From Acholeplasmatales bacterium (GTDB lineage: Bacteria; Bacillota_I; Bacilli_A; Izemoplasmatales; Izemoplasmataceae), in NCBI GenBank assembly GCA_007694145.1, contig RECF01000062.1, positions 1 through 64,000 of the forward strand: DNA of 64,000 bases, written 5' to 3'. The notes under the pieces are model-generated. The model did no database searches, had not been told where the DNA came from, and worked only from the letters and a program-made list of their open reading frames with translations. The number at the start of each line of letters is the position of its first letter. Position 1 is the first letter of the stretch. Below, in pieces: positions 37,064 to 47,500 of this stretch. The position numbers and the translations under genes are program-made.

Positions 37064-37612
37064 ATGAACAAAGCACTTCCAGATAAACGGTGGTATGTCG
37101 TTCAGACTTATTCCGGTCTTGAAAACTCCGTCAAAATCAATCTCGAGCGACGCATCGAGTCGATGCAGATGGAAGACCTGATTTTCCAGGTTGTCATTCC
37201 CGAAGAAATCCGGATGGAAAAAAAAGCGGATGGCACCATGAAGGAAAAGTTGGTCAAGCTCTATCCCGGCTATGTATTCATCGAGCTGATTGTCACCGAT
37301 GATTCATGGTTTGTTGTGCGTAATACGCCAGGTGTCACAGGCTTTTTAGGCAGTAGTGGTGGCGGTACGAAGCCGATTCCCCTACCACCTGATGAGATCA
37401 ACCCCATTCTTAAGAAAGTCGGGATTCTCCAAACCCCGAAAATCGACGTCAAGGTCGGTCAAAGTGTCCGTGTCAACAGTGGACCGTTCAAAAATCAGAT
37501 TGGCATCGTGGATGCGATCGATCATGATAAGGCCGAACTGACCGTGCTTGTTGAAATGTTTGGTCGGCAAACACCCGCCGAACTCACCTTCGATGAAATC
37601 GACCCACAGTAA
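37064..37612 (+). CDS. nusG: Transcription termination/antitermination factor NusG
   Basis: Binds RNA polymerase and couples it to the ribosome via S10. 182 residues: NGN domain with KRWYVVQTYSGLE and YPGYVFIEL, WFVVRNTPGVTGFLG, then the C-terminal KOW domain (VNSGPFKNQIGIV). ATG 37064 is chosen by the GAGGCG site and family N terminus; the frame extends upstream into secE. Followed by a terminator. Confidence 0.97.
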   Translation: MNKALPDKRWYVVQTYSGLENSVKINLERRIESMQMEDLIFQVVIPEEIRMEKKADGTMKEKLVKLYPGYVFIELIVTDDSWFVVRNTPGVTGFLGSSGGGTKPIPLPPDEINPILKKVGILQTPKIDVKVGQSVRVNSGPFKNQIGIVDAIDHDKAELTVLVEMFGRQTPAELTFDEIDPQ

Positions 37613-37622
37613 AACAACCCAG

Positions 37623-37647
37623 GGCTTGTCAAGTGGCAAGTCTTTTT
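37623..37647 (+). terminator. Terminator after nusG
   Basis: GGCTTG / CAAGTC stem (one G-T pair), 8-base loop, then five T. Modest in strength. Confidence 0.6.
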
Positions 37648-37677
37648 CATGAATCCCCATTCTGGTGGCATTTTTGC

Positions 37678-37706
37678 TTGACACAAGCGTCCCGACATTA
37701 TATAAT
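37678..37706 (+). promoter_or_regulatory. Promoter of rplK-rplA
   Basis: Exact consensus TTGACA and TATAAT with a 17-base spacer, one of two perfect promoters in the window, as expected for a ribosomal operon. Confidence 0.92.
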
Positions 37707-37712
37707 GCTATA

Positions 37713-37795
37713 GCATGCGTATGTCTATGCGTTTTTTGAGTGGAAGGATGGCTGCCATCCGTTGACCACATCACGACCAAGAGGAGGTGTCTATC
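37713..37795 (+). promoter_or_regulatory. Leader of rplK with a stable hairpin
   Basis: About 83-base leader containing GGATGG-CTG-CCATCC (37746-37760) extended by GTGG/CCAC (37740-37743, 37766-37769) across an internal loop. L1 autoregulates the L11-L1 operon in E. coli by binding a leader stem; this hairpin is the natural candidate here, but binding is not shown by sequence. Confidence 0.4.
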
Positions 37796-38221
37796 GTGGC
37801 TAAAGAAATCAAGACTGTCGTCAAGTTGCAAATCCCCGCCGGAAGAGCGAATCCCGCTCCCCCTGTCGGACCAGCGCTCGGACAAGCCGGTGTCAATATC
37901 CAGGAGTTCTGTGTCAAGTTCAATGACCAGACCAAGGAGCAAATGGGTAATGTTGTTCCCGTTGTAATCACCGTTTTTACCGACCGTTCATTCACCTTTG
38001 TGACCAAGACGCCACCAGCGGCAAATTTGTTGCTCAAAGCGGCCGGAATCCCCAAAGGCTCTGGCAACCCGCTGAAAGAGAAAGTCGGCAGCGTTACCCG
38101 TCAGCAATTACGTGAAATCGCCGAAGTTAAAATGCCCGACTTAAACGCAAATGACGTTGAAGCGGCAATGAACATTATCGCAGGCTCTGCGAGAAACATG
38201 GGAATCTTGATCAAAGACTGA
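37796..38221 (+). CDS. rplK: 50S ribosomal protein L11
   Basis: Stalk-base protein that binds the GTPase-associated region and is needed for RelA-type stringent signalling. 141 residues, exactly the family length, with [16 protein letters not shown] near 20-35. GTG start; GAGGAGGT seven bases upstream selects this GTG rather than the in-frame GTG at 37787, which lies inside that site. Confidence 0.98.
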   Translation: MAKEIKTVVKLQIPAGRANPAPPVGPALGQAGVNIQEFCVKFNDQTKEQMGNVVPVVITVFTDRSFTFVTKTPPAANLLLKAAGIPKGSGNPLKEKVGSVTRQQLREIAEVKMPDLNANDVEAAMNIIAGSARNMGILIKD

Positions 38222-38233
38222 ACACTTAGCTGT

Positions 38234-38253
38234 CCCGCACAGCTGACTGTGGG
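38234..38253 (+). other. Stem-loop between rplK and rplA
   Basis: CCCGCACAG-CTGA-CTGTGGG, seven pairs with one bulge, in the 79-base gap before rplA. No T run follows, so not a terminator; may modulate rplA translation or mRNA stability. Confidence 0.4.
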
Positions 38254-38300
38254 AGGAGACTTCACCAGATTCCGTCAGACCACATTAGGAGGAAATTATC

Positions 38301-38993
38301 ATGGCCAAAGGTAAAAAATACCGCGCGGCAATGGAGAAGGTCGACCGGACCAAACGCTACCCGGCCCTTGAAGCTCTTGAGCTTGTCAAAGGTCTCTCGT
38401 TTGAGAAGTTCGATGCGACCGTCGAATGTGTCGCCCGTCTCAACATCGACCCTCGGAAAGCCGATCAGAACTTGCGCGGTGCCATCGTGTTGCCCCACGG
38501 CACCGGTAAGGTAAAACGCGTCCTTGTCTTCGCACAAGGCGACAAAATCAAAGAAGCCCAGGATGCCGGCGCAGACTTCATCGGTGATGAAGAAACCGTC
38601 ACAAAAATCCAAGGCGGCTGGTTCGATTTCGATACTGTCGTCGCCACGCCCGACATGATGGCACAAGTTGGTAAACTCGGTCGTGTTCTCGGTCCCCGCG
38701 GACTGATGCCCAACCCGAAAACCGGCACCGTGACCATGGATGTCAAAAAGGCTGTCGAAGAAATCAAGGCCGGTAAAATCGAATACCGTACCGACAAGGT
38801 CGGCAACATCCACGTCCCCATCGGCAAGGTGTCCTTCACCCCCGATAAACTACTTGAAAACATGCGTGTCTTCTACGACACCATGATCAAAGTCAAACCA
38901 GCAACCGCTAAAGGCGTTTACGTCAAAACCTTTTCCGTTGCTAGCAGCATGGGTCCAGGCGTCAAAGTCGAACCCAGCACCGTACTCAAGTAA
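38301..38993 (+). CDS. rplA: 50S ribosomal protein L1
   Basis: L1-stalk protein that helps release deacylated tRNA, and translational repressor of its own operon in E. coli. 230 residues with [11 protein letters not shown], the [18 protein letters not shown] segment and the C-terminal [22 protein letters not shown] precedes the ATG. Confidence 0.98.
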   Translation: MAKGKKYRAAMEKVDRTKRYPALEALELVKGLSFEKFDATVECVARLNIDPRKADQNLRGAIVLPHGTGKVKRVLVFAQGDKIKEAQDAGADFIGDEETVTKIQGGWFDFDTVVATPDMMAQVGKLGRVLGPRGLMPNPKTGTVTMDVKKAVEEIKAGKIEYRTDKVGNIHVPIGKVSFTPDKLLENMRVFYDTMIKVKPATAKGVYVKTFSVASSMGPGVKVEPSTVLK

Positions 38994-39004
38994 CCCCACT
39001 TAAT

Positions 39005-39120
39005 GGCAAAAACTCTCACTTACTGTCAAAGACTCAGGTGCCTAAGGGCTTAATAACCTGCCGAGACGAAAGACCTATGATTTCATAGACCTCTTTTGTC
39101 GTCAGACAGGAGAGGTTTTT
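39005..39120 (+). promoter_or_regulatory. L10-type leader with attenuator
   Basis: The 155-base gap before rplJ has the CAGGTGCCTAAGGGCTTAA block closed by ACCTG (39035-39060) characteristic of the L10(L12)4-binding leader of Bacillota, and just downstream a terminator-like hairpin: ACCTCT / AGAGGT (39089-39094, 39111-39116) with inner TGTC/GACA, followed by TTTT. An alternative CTATGA/TCATAG hairpin (39075-39088) sits immediately upstream. Together they fit autogenous attenuation of rplJ-rplL. Confidence 0.75.
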
Positions 39121-39148
39121 CATCGCTCACTGTAGGAGGTGTAAAAGC

Positions 39149-39649
39149 GTGTCACAAAAGGCTATCGAACAAAAGCAGTTACTAGTCGAAGCGCTGACTG
39201 AAAAAATCAAGTCAACGCCATCCGTCGTCATTCTCGATTACCTTGGCCTGACGGTTGAGGAAGTGACCAAACTTCGCGTTGAACTGTACAACAACAACTG
39301 CGAAATGCAAGTCATCAAAAACAACATCACCCGTCGCGCCGCTGAAGCGGCCGGTTTCGGTGAAATGATCGAGCATCTCGTTGGACCTAACGCGGTCGCG
39401 TTTTCCAACAGCGACTCCGTCTCTGCGGCCAAAGTCATCTATGACTTCGCCAAAGACCACAAAAACCTTGAACTGAAGGTTGGTATCGTCGACGGCGTCT
39501 TCATGAACCATGATCAAATCACCACCATCGCCACCATCCCGTCAAGAGAAGCACTCCTGACCATGATTGCCGGCGGCCTGCTGCAACCTATCAAGGAAGT
39601 GGCAATCGGACTCACCATGCACATTGAAAATCTTGAGCAGAACGCTTAA
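39149..39649 (+). CDS. rplJ: 50S ribosomal protein L10
   Basis: Stalk protein that anchors L7/L12 dimers. 166 residues; N-terminal domain with VVILDYLGLTVEEVTKLR and the C-terminal helix that binds L7/L12. GTG start with AGGAGGTG upstream. Expected to repress its own transcript through the leader before it. Confidence 0.97.
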   Translation: MSQKAIEQKQLLVEALTEKIKSTPSVVILDYLGLTVEEVTKLRVELYNNNCEMQVIKNNITRRAAEAAGFGEMIEHLVGPNAVAFSNSDSVSAAKVIYDFAKDHKNLELKVGIVDGVFMNHDQITTIATIPSREALLTMIAGGLLQPIKEVAIGLTMHIENLEQNA

Positions 39650-39667
39650 TCCAAGGAGGAAAAAAAC

Positions 39668-40036
39668 ATGGCTAAATTAACCAATGAAGAAATCATCAAG
39701 GCGTTAGAAGAAAAAACGTTGCTTGAACTGAAAGAACTTGTCGACATGATGAAAGAAACATTCGGTGTCGATCCTTCAGCTGTCGCTGTCGCCGCACCGG
39801 GTGCCGCTGCCGAAGATACCGGCCCAACTTCTGTCAATGTCGTCATCACCGATGTCGGCGCGAAAAAGATCGGCGTACTGAAAGTCGTGCGTGAACTGAC
39901 AGGTCTTGGCCTCAAGGAAGCCAAAGAACTCGTTGACAACATCCCTGCCGTTGTCAAGGAAAACATGGATCCCGAAGATGCGAAACCTATCAAAGAACAA
40001 CTTGAAGAAGCCGGCGCAACCGTCGAACTCAAATAA
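39668..40036 (+). CDS. rplL: 50S ribosomal protein L7/L12
   Basis: Flexible stalk protein that recruits translational GTPases. 122 residues: N-terminal dimerisation helices, an Ala/Pro/Gly-rich hinge (AVAAPGAAAED), and the C-terminal domain with KIGVLKVVRELTGLGLKEAK. AAGGAGG precedes the ATG. Confidence 0.98.
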   Translation: MAKLTNEEIIKALEEKTLLELKELVDMMKETFGVDPSAVAVAAPGAAAEDTGPTSVNVVITDVGAKKIGVLKVVRELTGLGLKEAKELVDNIPAVVKENMDPEDAKPIKEQLEEAGATVELK

Positions 40037-40056
40037 ACGGACAACACGAGCTGAAG

Positions 40057-40081
40057 ACCTGAGTGCAAACTCAGGTTTTTG
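40057..40081 (+). terminator. Hairpin terminator/attenuator after rplL
   Basis: ACCTGAGT / ACTCAGGT 8-bp perfect stem, GCAA tetraloop, then five T. It may set the ratio between rplJL and downstream transcription. Confidence 0.8.
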
Positions 40082-40113
40082 CCTGTCTAGGGGTCACGGA
40101 AGGAGGTCGCACG

Positions 40114-40701
40114 ATGTCGCATTACTATGATGCCGATCAAGACAACGTGAAAAGTGCACCACGCCGCATCAGTTTCGAGCTTGAGGGGCAGCACTACACA
40201 CTCATGACGGACCACGGCGTCTTTTCCCACGGTCATGTGGATGAGGCAACGCGCCTGTTGATTGAAACCGTCCGGCTTGATGCCGGACAAAAAGCACTGG
40301 ACCTTGGTTGTGGTTACGGTGTCATCGGCATCGTCCTCGCCAAGCGCGACCAGGCTCAGGTCACTTTGACCGATGTCAACACCCGGGCCCTCATGTTGGC
40401 TGATGAAAATGCCAAGGCCAACCACGTGTCTGTCCACTGCATCGCAAGCGATGGCTTCACCGAAATCGATAATCAGTTTGACGCCATCATCACCAATCCG
40501 CCCATCCGCATCGGGAAAACAGAACTCTAAGCGCTTAACGACGCGGCAATCGAACATCTAAAACCACAGGCAAGCCTAAGGCTGGTGCTTCATAAAAAAC
40601 ATGGGGCGCTGTCGACCTTGCAACACTTAGCAACGAAAACCCGCACAACCCTTGTGCGACGGCATAAAGGCTTCCATGTCCTACGATGCGATAAAGATTG
40701 A
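40114..40701 (+). pseudogene. RsmC-like 16S rRNA methyltransferase (YbxB) broken by an in-frame TAA
   Basis: Class I SAM methyltransferase in the position of ybxB between rplL and rpoB. The open part (138 residues) has GVFSHGHVDEATRLL, the SAM loop DLGCGYG and the catalytic NPPIRIGKTEL, then TAA at 40528-40530. The same frame continues for 56 more sense codons (ALNDAAIEHLKP..., LVLHKKHGAL, RRHKGFHVLR) with the family's C-terminal look before TGA at 40699-40701; a Tyr codon at the stop would restore a typical 195-residue protein. So a single nonsense change (or sequencing error) separates it from an intact gene. AAGGAGGT precedes ATG 40114. Confidence 0.85.
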
Positions 40702-40726
40702 CTATTTGACAAGACTGTGATAAAAT
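40698..40726 (+). promoter_or_regulatory. Promoter of rpoB-rpoC
   Basis: TTGACT, 17-base spacer, extended -10 TGATAAAAT; the -35 overlaps the final codon of the rsmC-like frame. A weaker TACAAT at 40739-40744 could be a second start. The 70-base leader holds no clear structure. Confidence 0.7.
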
Positions 40727-40796
40727 ATCAAAATGCGATACAATGCGCTTTTTTGTGTTGTCGTCATTTTTCGACTAAAAAACGGGGTGTATACGA

Positions 40797-43700
40797 GTGA
40801 ACTATAAGATTGTACAATACGGTAAAAAACGTGTGCGAAGAAACTATTCCCGCGTCAAGTCCAACATTGAACTGCCTAATCTCATTCAGGTCCAAACTGA
40901 TTCATTCAAATGGTTTGTCGAACATGGACTCGGCGAGTTATTTGAAGATATTTCCCCTATTGAAAGTTTTACTCAGGACCTGCAGCTTTACTTTGAGAAG
41001 TTCGAGTTTGACGACCCCAAATATGACCTGCGTACATCGAAAGACAAAGATTTGACCTACGCCCGGCCGTTACGGGTTTTTGTAAAACTTGTGAACAATG
41101 CGACCGGCGAGATCAAAGAACAAAAAATCTTCATGGGAGACTTCCCCTTCATGACCCCGACGGGGTCGTTTGTCATCAACGGATCCGAACGTGTCATCGT
41201 TTCACAAATTGTCCGGAGCGCCGGGGTTTTCTTTTCCGAAGAAATCGACAAAAAGACCTTGCGACGCAAGTACCTTGGCCAGGTCATTCCTAACCGTGGT
41301 GCCTGGCTTGAATATGAGATTGGAACGAAAGACATTCTTTTCGTCAAGTTGGACCGATCGAAAAAAATCCCGATGACCACGCTTTTGCGTGCCCTCGGTT
41401 TTTCAAGTAACGATGAAATGATTAAACTCTACGGTGAGCAGCCGCTTTTCGTTGGGACACTCGAAAAGGATCTGACCAAGAACTCAAATGAAGCCATTCT
41501 TGAGGTCTATTCGAAGCTCCGCCAGGGCGAAACCGCCACCATCGAAGGTGCGATGACGTTTTTCACGAGTCGATTGTTTGATTCCAAACGGTACGAACTC
41601 GCCGAAGTTGGCCGTTACAAGGTCAACAAGAAACTCGACGTGCTCAACCATGTCATCGGCAAATCACTCGCCCGCGATTTCATCGACCCGAAAACCGGTG
41701 AAGTGCTCGTCAAAAAAGATGTGCGCATCAACCGCAAATTACGCGATATTCTCCATGCCAACCGCCACCTGTTCACCCAAGTGGTTCCCGGCGTGTTACG
41801 GAGTGGCCTTGACTATGATTTCGCAGACCAACTCGAGATCCTTGATGCCAACCCGGCCCTTGATTTCCTGACTCGCGAAGAAAAGCTCCATCACATTCGT
41901 CACCAAAGCTACTTGACGGCCGAAGGGTACGTCAAAGCTATGTTCAAGGCGACAATCACCAACAAAAAACAGTATGTTGAAACGCATGGCCAAGAAGCGT
42001 ACCGCAACATGATTACATCGCTTGAAGAAACACTGGCCAATGAAAAACTATACCTAGAATTAGCGAAAGTCCAGATTCTCGAGGTTAATCACCTGACCCG
42101 TGAAGATGAAGAGGTCGTCGTGCGTATCATCGGGAACGATCCCACCGAAGACAAAGAACACATTGTGCCCTCAGACATCATCGCCAGTATCGCGTATTAC
42201 CTCAATCTGTTTTCCAGCTACGGTCGACTCGACGATATCGACCATCTTGGCAACCGCCGCTTGCGCCTGATTGGCGAACTGCTTAAAAACCAGTTCCGAA
42301 TCGGTTTGTCAAAACTCGAGAAAAACGTCAAGGACCGCATGAGTACCCAAAGCATGACCCAAGAAGTGACCCCGCAAAACCTGATCAACATCCGTCCGCT
42401 GACGTCCTCACTCAAAGAGTTTTTTGGTTCGAGTCAGTTGTCGCAGTTCATGTCGCAAACCAATCCGCTCGATGAACTGACCCACAAACGTCGTCTATCG
42501 GCTCTTGGTCCAGGTGGGTTGACCCGTGATCGGGCCGGCTTTGAAGTCCGTGACGTCCATTACTCCCACTATGGCCGTATTTGCCCGATTGAAACGCCTG
42601 AAGGACAAAACATCGGCCTTATCAGCAGCTTGGCATCGTATGTCCGTGTCAACAAATACGGGTTCATTGAAACACCGTATTTGCGTGTTGAGTCGGAAGA
42701 GTTGCCGGATGATGACGTAAAACTGACTGTCACCGATGAGATGCTCTACTTGACGGCCGATGAAGAAGAACAATACACAATCGGTCAGGCTAACATCGAA
42801 CTGAGCGATGACAAAGTGATTCTCAACGACAATGTCGTTGCCCGTCACATGGGTGAAACGAAAATGTTCCCACGCGAAACCATCGAACTCATCGACGTTT
42901 CTCCTAAACAGATCGTTTCCATCTCAACAGCCTGTATCCCCTTCCTTGAGCACGATGACGCCAACCGTGCGCTCATGGGTGCCAACATGCAACGCCAGGC
43001 TATTCCGTTACTTAGACCGGAAGCCCCCTTTGTCGGAACGGGTATCGAATACAAGGCGGCCCAAGATTCGGGTTCCTGCTTGCTTGCGGAAAACGATGGA
43101 ATCGTGCAGTATGTCGATGCGAAAACCATTCGCATCAAAAACGATACCGGTAAGACCGATATATACAGACTGCGCAAGTTTGAGCGCAGCAACCAAGGCA
43201 CCTGCGTCAACGAAGTGCCCATTGTCGAAGTTGGCGAATCCGTCAAAAAAGGTGACATCATTACCGATGGTCCCTCGATGGACGAAGGCGAACTCGCGCT
43301 TGGCCGCAATGTTACCGTCGCGTTCATGACGTGGAACGGTTACAACTACGAAGATGCCATCATCCTCAGCGAACGGCTGGTCAAGGAAGATGTCTATACC
43401 TCCATCCACATTGAAAAATATGAGGCCGAAGCCCGGGAAACCAAGCTCGGTAAGGAAGAAATCACCCGCGAGATTCCCAACGTCGGTGAGGAAGGCCGTC
43501 GCTATCTCGATGAGCGTGGCGTCATCATCCCCGGATCCGAAGTTGAAGAAGGCGACATCCTCGTCGGCAAAATCACCCCGAAAGGCCATACCGATCCGAC
43601 CCCCGAAGACAAGTTGCTCCTGGCAATTTTTGGTGAGAAGTCCCGCGAAGTGCGCGACACGTCCCTCCGTGTACCACATGGTGGGGGCGGCATCGTGCAA

Positions 43701-44564
43701 AGCGTCAAGTATTTCTCCCGTGCGAACGACGACGAGCTACCGCCTGGGGCCAATGAAATCGTGCAGGTATTCATCGTCCAGAAACGGAAAATTTCCGAAG
43801 GGGACAAGATGGCCGGCCGTCACGGAAACAAAGGCGTTATCTCGAAAATCCTACCGGTTGAAGACATGCCGTATTTACCTGATGGAACCCCTGTTGACAT
43901 CATGCTCAACCCACTGGGCGTACCTTCACGCATGAACATCGGTCAAGTACTTGAAATCCACCTTGGCCTCGCCGCGAAGAAACTGGGCGTTCATATCGCG
44001 ACCCCCGTCTTTGACGGTGTGTCCAATGACGATTTAGTGGCTATCATGAAAGAGGCGAACTTGCAAGCGAACGGCAAAACCCTCCTTTACTCGGGTCGAA
44101 CCGGTGAAGCATATGACAACGAAGTGTCTGTCGGCGTCATGCACATGATCAAACTCGACCACATGGTCGACGACAAACTGCATGCTAGAAGTGTTGGCCC
44201 CTACACCCTCGTCACCCAGCAACCCATGGGCGGGAAAGCACAAAACGGCGGTCAGCGTTTCGGTGAAATGGAAGTTTGGGCCCTTGAAGCTTACGGCGCC
44301 GCGTACTGCTTGCAGGAGATGTTGACCGTCAAAAGTGACGACATCATCGGTCGCAATAAGGTTTTCCGTGCCATCGTCGACGGCAAGAGCATTCCCGGCC
44401 CGAGCCTTCCGGAGTCCTTCCGCGTCCTCACACGCGAATTGCAGTCCTTAGGCATTTACGTCGAGCTAATCAACCGTGAAACCAAGCGGAATGAAGCAAA
44501 CAAGAGCCTCGTGGAAGATTCGGATGTCGAGGACTACTTGGACAAATACGGGTTCAACTCCTAA
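40797..44564 (+). CDS. rpoB: RNA polymerase beta subunit
   Basis: Catalytic subunit forming the pincer, fork loop and rifampicin pocket. 1255 residues. The rifampicin region reads [39 protein letters not shown] in register with the sensitive form (pieces: [22 protein letters not shown]), [16 protein letters not shown] follows, and [11 protein letters not shown] carries the conserved catalytic-site lysines. GTG start with GGGGTG seven bases upstream. Fifteen bases before rpoC. Confidence 0.98.
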   Translation: MNYKIVQYGKKRVRRNYSRVKSNIELPNLIQVQTDSFKWFVEHGLGELFEDISPIESFTQDLQLYFEKFEFDDPKYDLRTSKDKDLTYARPLRVFVKLVNNATGEIKEQKIFMGDFPFMTPTGSFVINGSERVIVSQIVRSAGVFFSEEIDKKTLRRKYLGQVIPNRGAWLEYEIGTKDILFVKLDRSKKIPMTTLLRALGFSSNDEMIKLYGEQPLFVGTLEKDLTKNSNEAILEVYSKLRQGETATIEGAMTFFTSRLFDSKRYELAEVGRYKVNKKLDVLNHVIGKSLARDFIDPKTGEVLVKKDVRINRKLRDILHANRHLFTQVVPGVLRSGLDYDFADQLEILDANPALDFLTREEKLHHIRHQSYLTAEGYVKAMFKATITNKKQYVETHGQEAYRNMITSLEETLANEKLYLELAKVQILEVNHLTREDEEVVVRIIGNDPTEDKEHIVPSDIIASIAYYLNLFSSYGRLDDIDHLGNRRLRLIGELLKNQFRIGLSKLEKNVKDRMSTQSMTQEVTPQNLINIRPLTSSLKEFFGSSQLSQFMSQTNPLDELTHKRRLSALGPGGLTRDRAGFEVRDVHYSHYGRICPIETPEGQNIGLISSLASYVRVNKYGFIETPYLRVESEELPDDDVKLTVTDEMLYLTADEEEQYTIGQANIELSDDKVILNDNVVARHMGETKMFPRETIELIDVSPKQIVSISTACIPFLEHDDANRALMGANMQRQAIPLLRPEAPFVGTGIEYKAAQDSGSCLLAENDGIVQYVDAKTIRIKNDTGKTDIYRLRKFERSNQGTCVNEVPIVEVGESVKKGDIITDGPSMDEGELALGRNVTVAFMTWNGYNYEDAIILSERLVKEDVYTSIHIEKYEAEARETKLGKEEITREIPNVGEEGRRYLDERGVIIPGSEVEEGDILVGKITPKGHTDPTPEDKLLLAIFGEKSREVRDTSLRVPHGGGGIVQSVKYFSRANDDELPPGANEIVQVFIVQKRKISEGDKMAGRHGNKGVISKILPVEDMPYLPDGTPVDIMLNPLGVPSRMNIGQVLEIHLGLAAKKLGVHIATPVFDGVSNDDLVAIMKEANLQANGKTLLYSGRTGEAYDNEVSVGVMHMIKLDHMVDDKLHARSVGPYTLVTQQPMGGKAQNGGQRFGEMEVWALEAYGAAYCLQEMLTVKSDDIIGRNKVFRAIVDGKSIPGPSLPESFRVLTRELQSLGIYVELINRETKRNEANKSLVEDSDVEDYLDKYGFNS

Positions 44565-44579
44565 AGGTAAGGTGAAACG

Positions 44580-47500
44580 ATGAGTAAAAAATTCTCGCAC
44601 TACAAGATTCGACTGGCCTCACCCGAAGAGATGCTATCATGGTCCTACGGTGAAGTTGAGAAACACGAAACCATCAACTACCGGACGTTGAAACCCGAAC
44701 GCAAAGGTCTTTTCTGTGAAGAAATCTTCGGCCCGACCAAAGATTTCCAGTGCGCCTGTAACAACAAATCTAAGCGCAGCTCACAAAGCGGCAAGAAATG
44801 TCCGCATTGTGGCGTTGAAATCACAGAAAGCAAAGTCCGCCGCGAACGGATGGGGCACATCAAACTCGCCGCCCCCGTCGTCCATACGTGGTACTTACGC
44901 AACACGCCCTCGCGCATTGCGACCCTGCTTGATATCAAACCAAAAGATCTCGAAGAAGTGGTCTATCTCGCCTCCTACATCGTCATCGACAAAGGTGACA
45001 CCGACTTGACGTACAAGCAAATTCTCTCCGAGGCGAAGTATACCGAAAAATATATGGAATACGGACACCGTTTCCGCGCCTTGACCGGGGCGGAAGCCGT
45101 CAAGATTCTTTTGCAGCAAATCGATCTCAAAGAAGCGGTCTATCGACTCCGCAAGGAGCTGCCTACTGCTTCAAAACAAAAACGAGAAAAGATTATCAAA
45201 CGTCTTGAAGTCATCGAAGCATTCAACCATTCTGACAACAAGCCCGAATGGATGGTACTTGAAGTCTTGCCGGTCATTCCACCGGAACTCAGACCGATGG
45301 TGCAACTTGACGGGGGTCGCTTCGCTACCACCGACCTCAACGACCTGTATCGCCGGATACTCAACCGCAACAACCGTCTGAAAAGACAAATCGAACAAAA
45401 CGCCCCCCACCTGATCACCAAGAACGAAAAGCGGATGTTGCAAGAAGCCGTCGATGCCCTCATCGACAACTCCAAGCGCGGCCGTAAAGTTGTGGTGGAA
45501 AAAAATCGTCCGCTCAAATCGCTCTCGGATATGCTCCGGGGGAAACAAGGACGTTTCCGCCAAAATCTCCTTGGCAAACGCGTCGACTACTCCGGTCGAA
45601 GCGTCATCGTCGTCGGACCGGATCTGGAAATGTATCAATGTGGTCTGCCCCGCGAAATGGCGATTTCCCTATTCAAACCGTTCGTCATCCGCGAACTGAT
45701 CATCCGGGAACTTGCGTCGAACATCAAAAGTGCCAAAGCCAAAATTGAGAAGCTCGATCCCGTCATTTGGGGCGTGCTTGAAGACGTCATCAAAGAACAT
45801 CCCGTCCTGCTTAACCGGGCCCCGACCTTGCACCGACTCGGTATCCAAGCATTCGAGCCCAAACTTGTCGAAGGGAAAGCCATCCGGCTGCACCCGCTCG
45901 TCACCCCGGCCTTCAACGCTGACTTTGACGGCGACCAAATGGCCGTCCATGTTCCTTTGAGTGAAGAAGCGCAAGCGGAAGCCCGTGTTCTGATGCTGGC
46001 CTCTAACAACATCCTAAACCCCAAAGACGGTCGTCCCGTCGTCACGCCTTCACAAGACATGGTCCTCGGCAATTACTACCTAACCCTCGAGCGCCCTGGC
46101 GCTAAAGGTGAAGGCAAAGTGTTCGGTGACTACAATGAAGCGATGATCGCTTTTGAAAACAAAGCCATCACCTTGCACACCCGCATCGCCCTCCGCGGGG
46201 ATGCCCTCGGCAACGCACCCCTCACAGCCGAACAGAAATCTGGCTATCTTGTGACCACGTTTGGCAAACTGACATTCAACGAAATCTTGCCGAAAAGCTT
46301 CCCCTATCTCAACGAACCGACGCAGGAAAACCTCGCCAAGAATACACCGGACAAATACTTTATCAAACGCGGTGAAAACATTCCTGAGCGTATTCGCGAA
46401 ATGCCTGTCATCGAGCCGTTTAAGAAAAATTTCCTGTCCGCCATCATCTCCCGTGTGTTTGTCGATTTCAAAATCAACGACACCTCGAAGATGCTTGACA
46501 AGATGAAAAACCTCGGCTTCAAGTATTCGACTTACGCCGGCATCACCGTCAGTGCCTTTGACGTTACCCCTTACAGCCGCAAGACTGAAGTGCTCGCCGA
46601 AGCGGATGCCGCCGTTGAAAAGATCCAAGACTTGTTTGAAATGGGTCTCCTTACTGAAAATGAGCGTTACAATCAAGTGCTCAAAGTATGGGAAAACACG
46701 AAAAAAGTCATCGAGAGTGGCTTGCTTAAAGAGCTGGCGCACGACAACCACATCTTCATGATGAGCGATTCCGGATCACGCGGTAGTGCCTCGAACTTCA
46801 CCCAGCTTGCCGGGATGCGCGGTTTGATGTTTACCCCGACTGGGAAGACCATTGAACTGCCCATCAAAGCCGCCTTCCGTGAAGGGTTGACAATGAGTGA
46901 GTTTTTCATCTCGACCCACGGTGCCCGAAAAGGGTCCACCGATACCGCCCTCAAAACAGCCGACTCCGGCTATTTGACCCGTCGACTCGTCGATGTGAGC
47001 CAAGACCTCGTTATCACTGAAAGCGACTGCAACACCGATCGTGGTGTCGTCGTCAGTGCCATTATCGACGATGATGGCAGAATCATCGAGCCACTAGGCG
47101 ACCGCCTGAGTGGCCGCTACACCCAACAAACTGTTGTCCATCCGGAAACGGGTGAAATCATTGCCCCGCGCAACACGTACATCACTGAAGCCATTGCCGT
47201 TGACATCGTCAATGCCGGAATCGAAGCCGTCAAAATCCGTTCCGTCCTGACTTGTAACGCGAAAAACGGCTTGTGTAAAAAGTGTTACGGGCAAAACCTC
47301 GCGACTGGCGAACTGGTCGAAGTCGGTGAATCGGTCGGCATCATCGCCGCCCAGTCCATCGGTGAACCTGGTACCCAGCTGACCATGCGTACGTTCCATA
47401 CTGGCGGCGTTGCTGGTGCGGACATCACCCAAGGTTTGCCGCGGATTCAAGAACTGTTTGAAGCGCGTACCCCAAAAGGGAAAGCGATCATCAGTGAAGT

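Noticed and set aside
40528-40530. Programmed recoding or an altered genetic code at the rsmC-like stop
   Set aside because: TAA ends many intact genes here and TGA also acts as stop; no slippery site, SECIS-like element or frame change is seen. A nonsense mutation or sequence error is simpler.
43008-43700. Long open frame on the minus strand opposite rpoB
   Set aside because: No ribosome-binding site, no recognisable domain, and it mirrors the codon pattern of the highly conserved rpoB; a shadow frame. The same holds for minus-strand frames at 46080-46751, 47094-47858 and 52054-52884.
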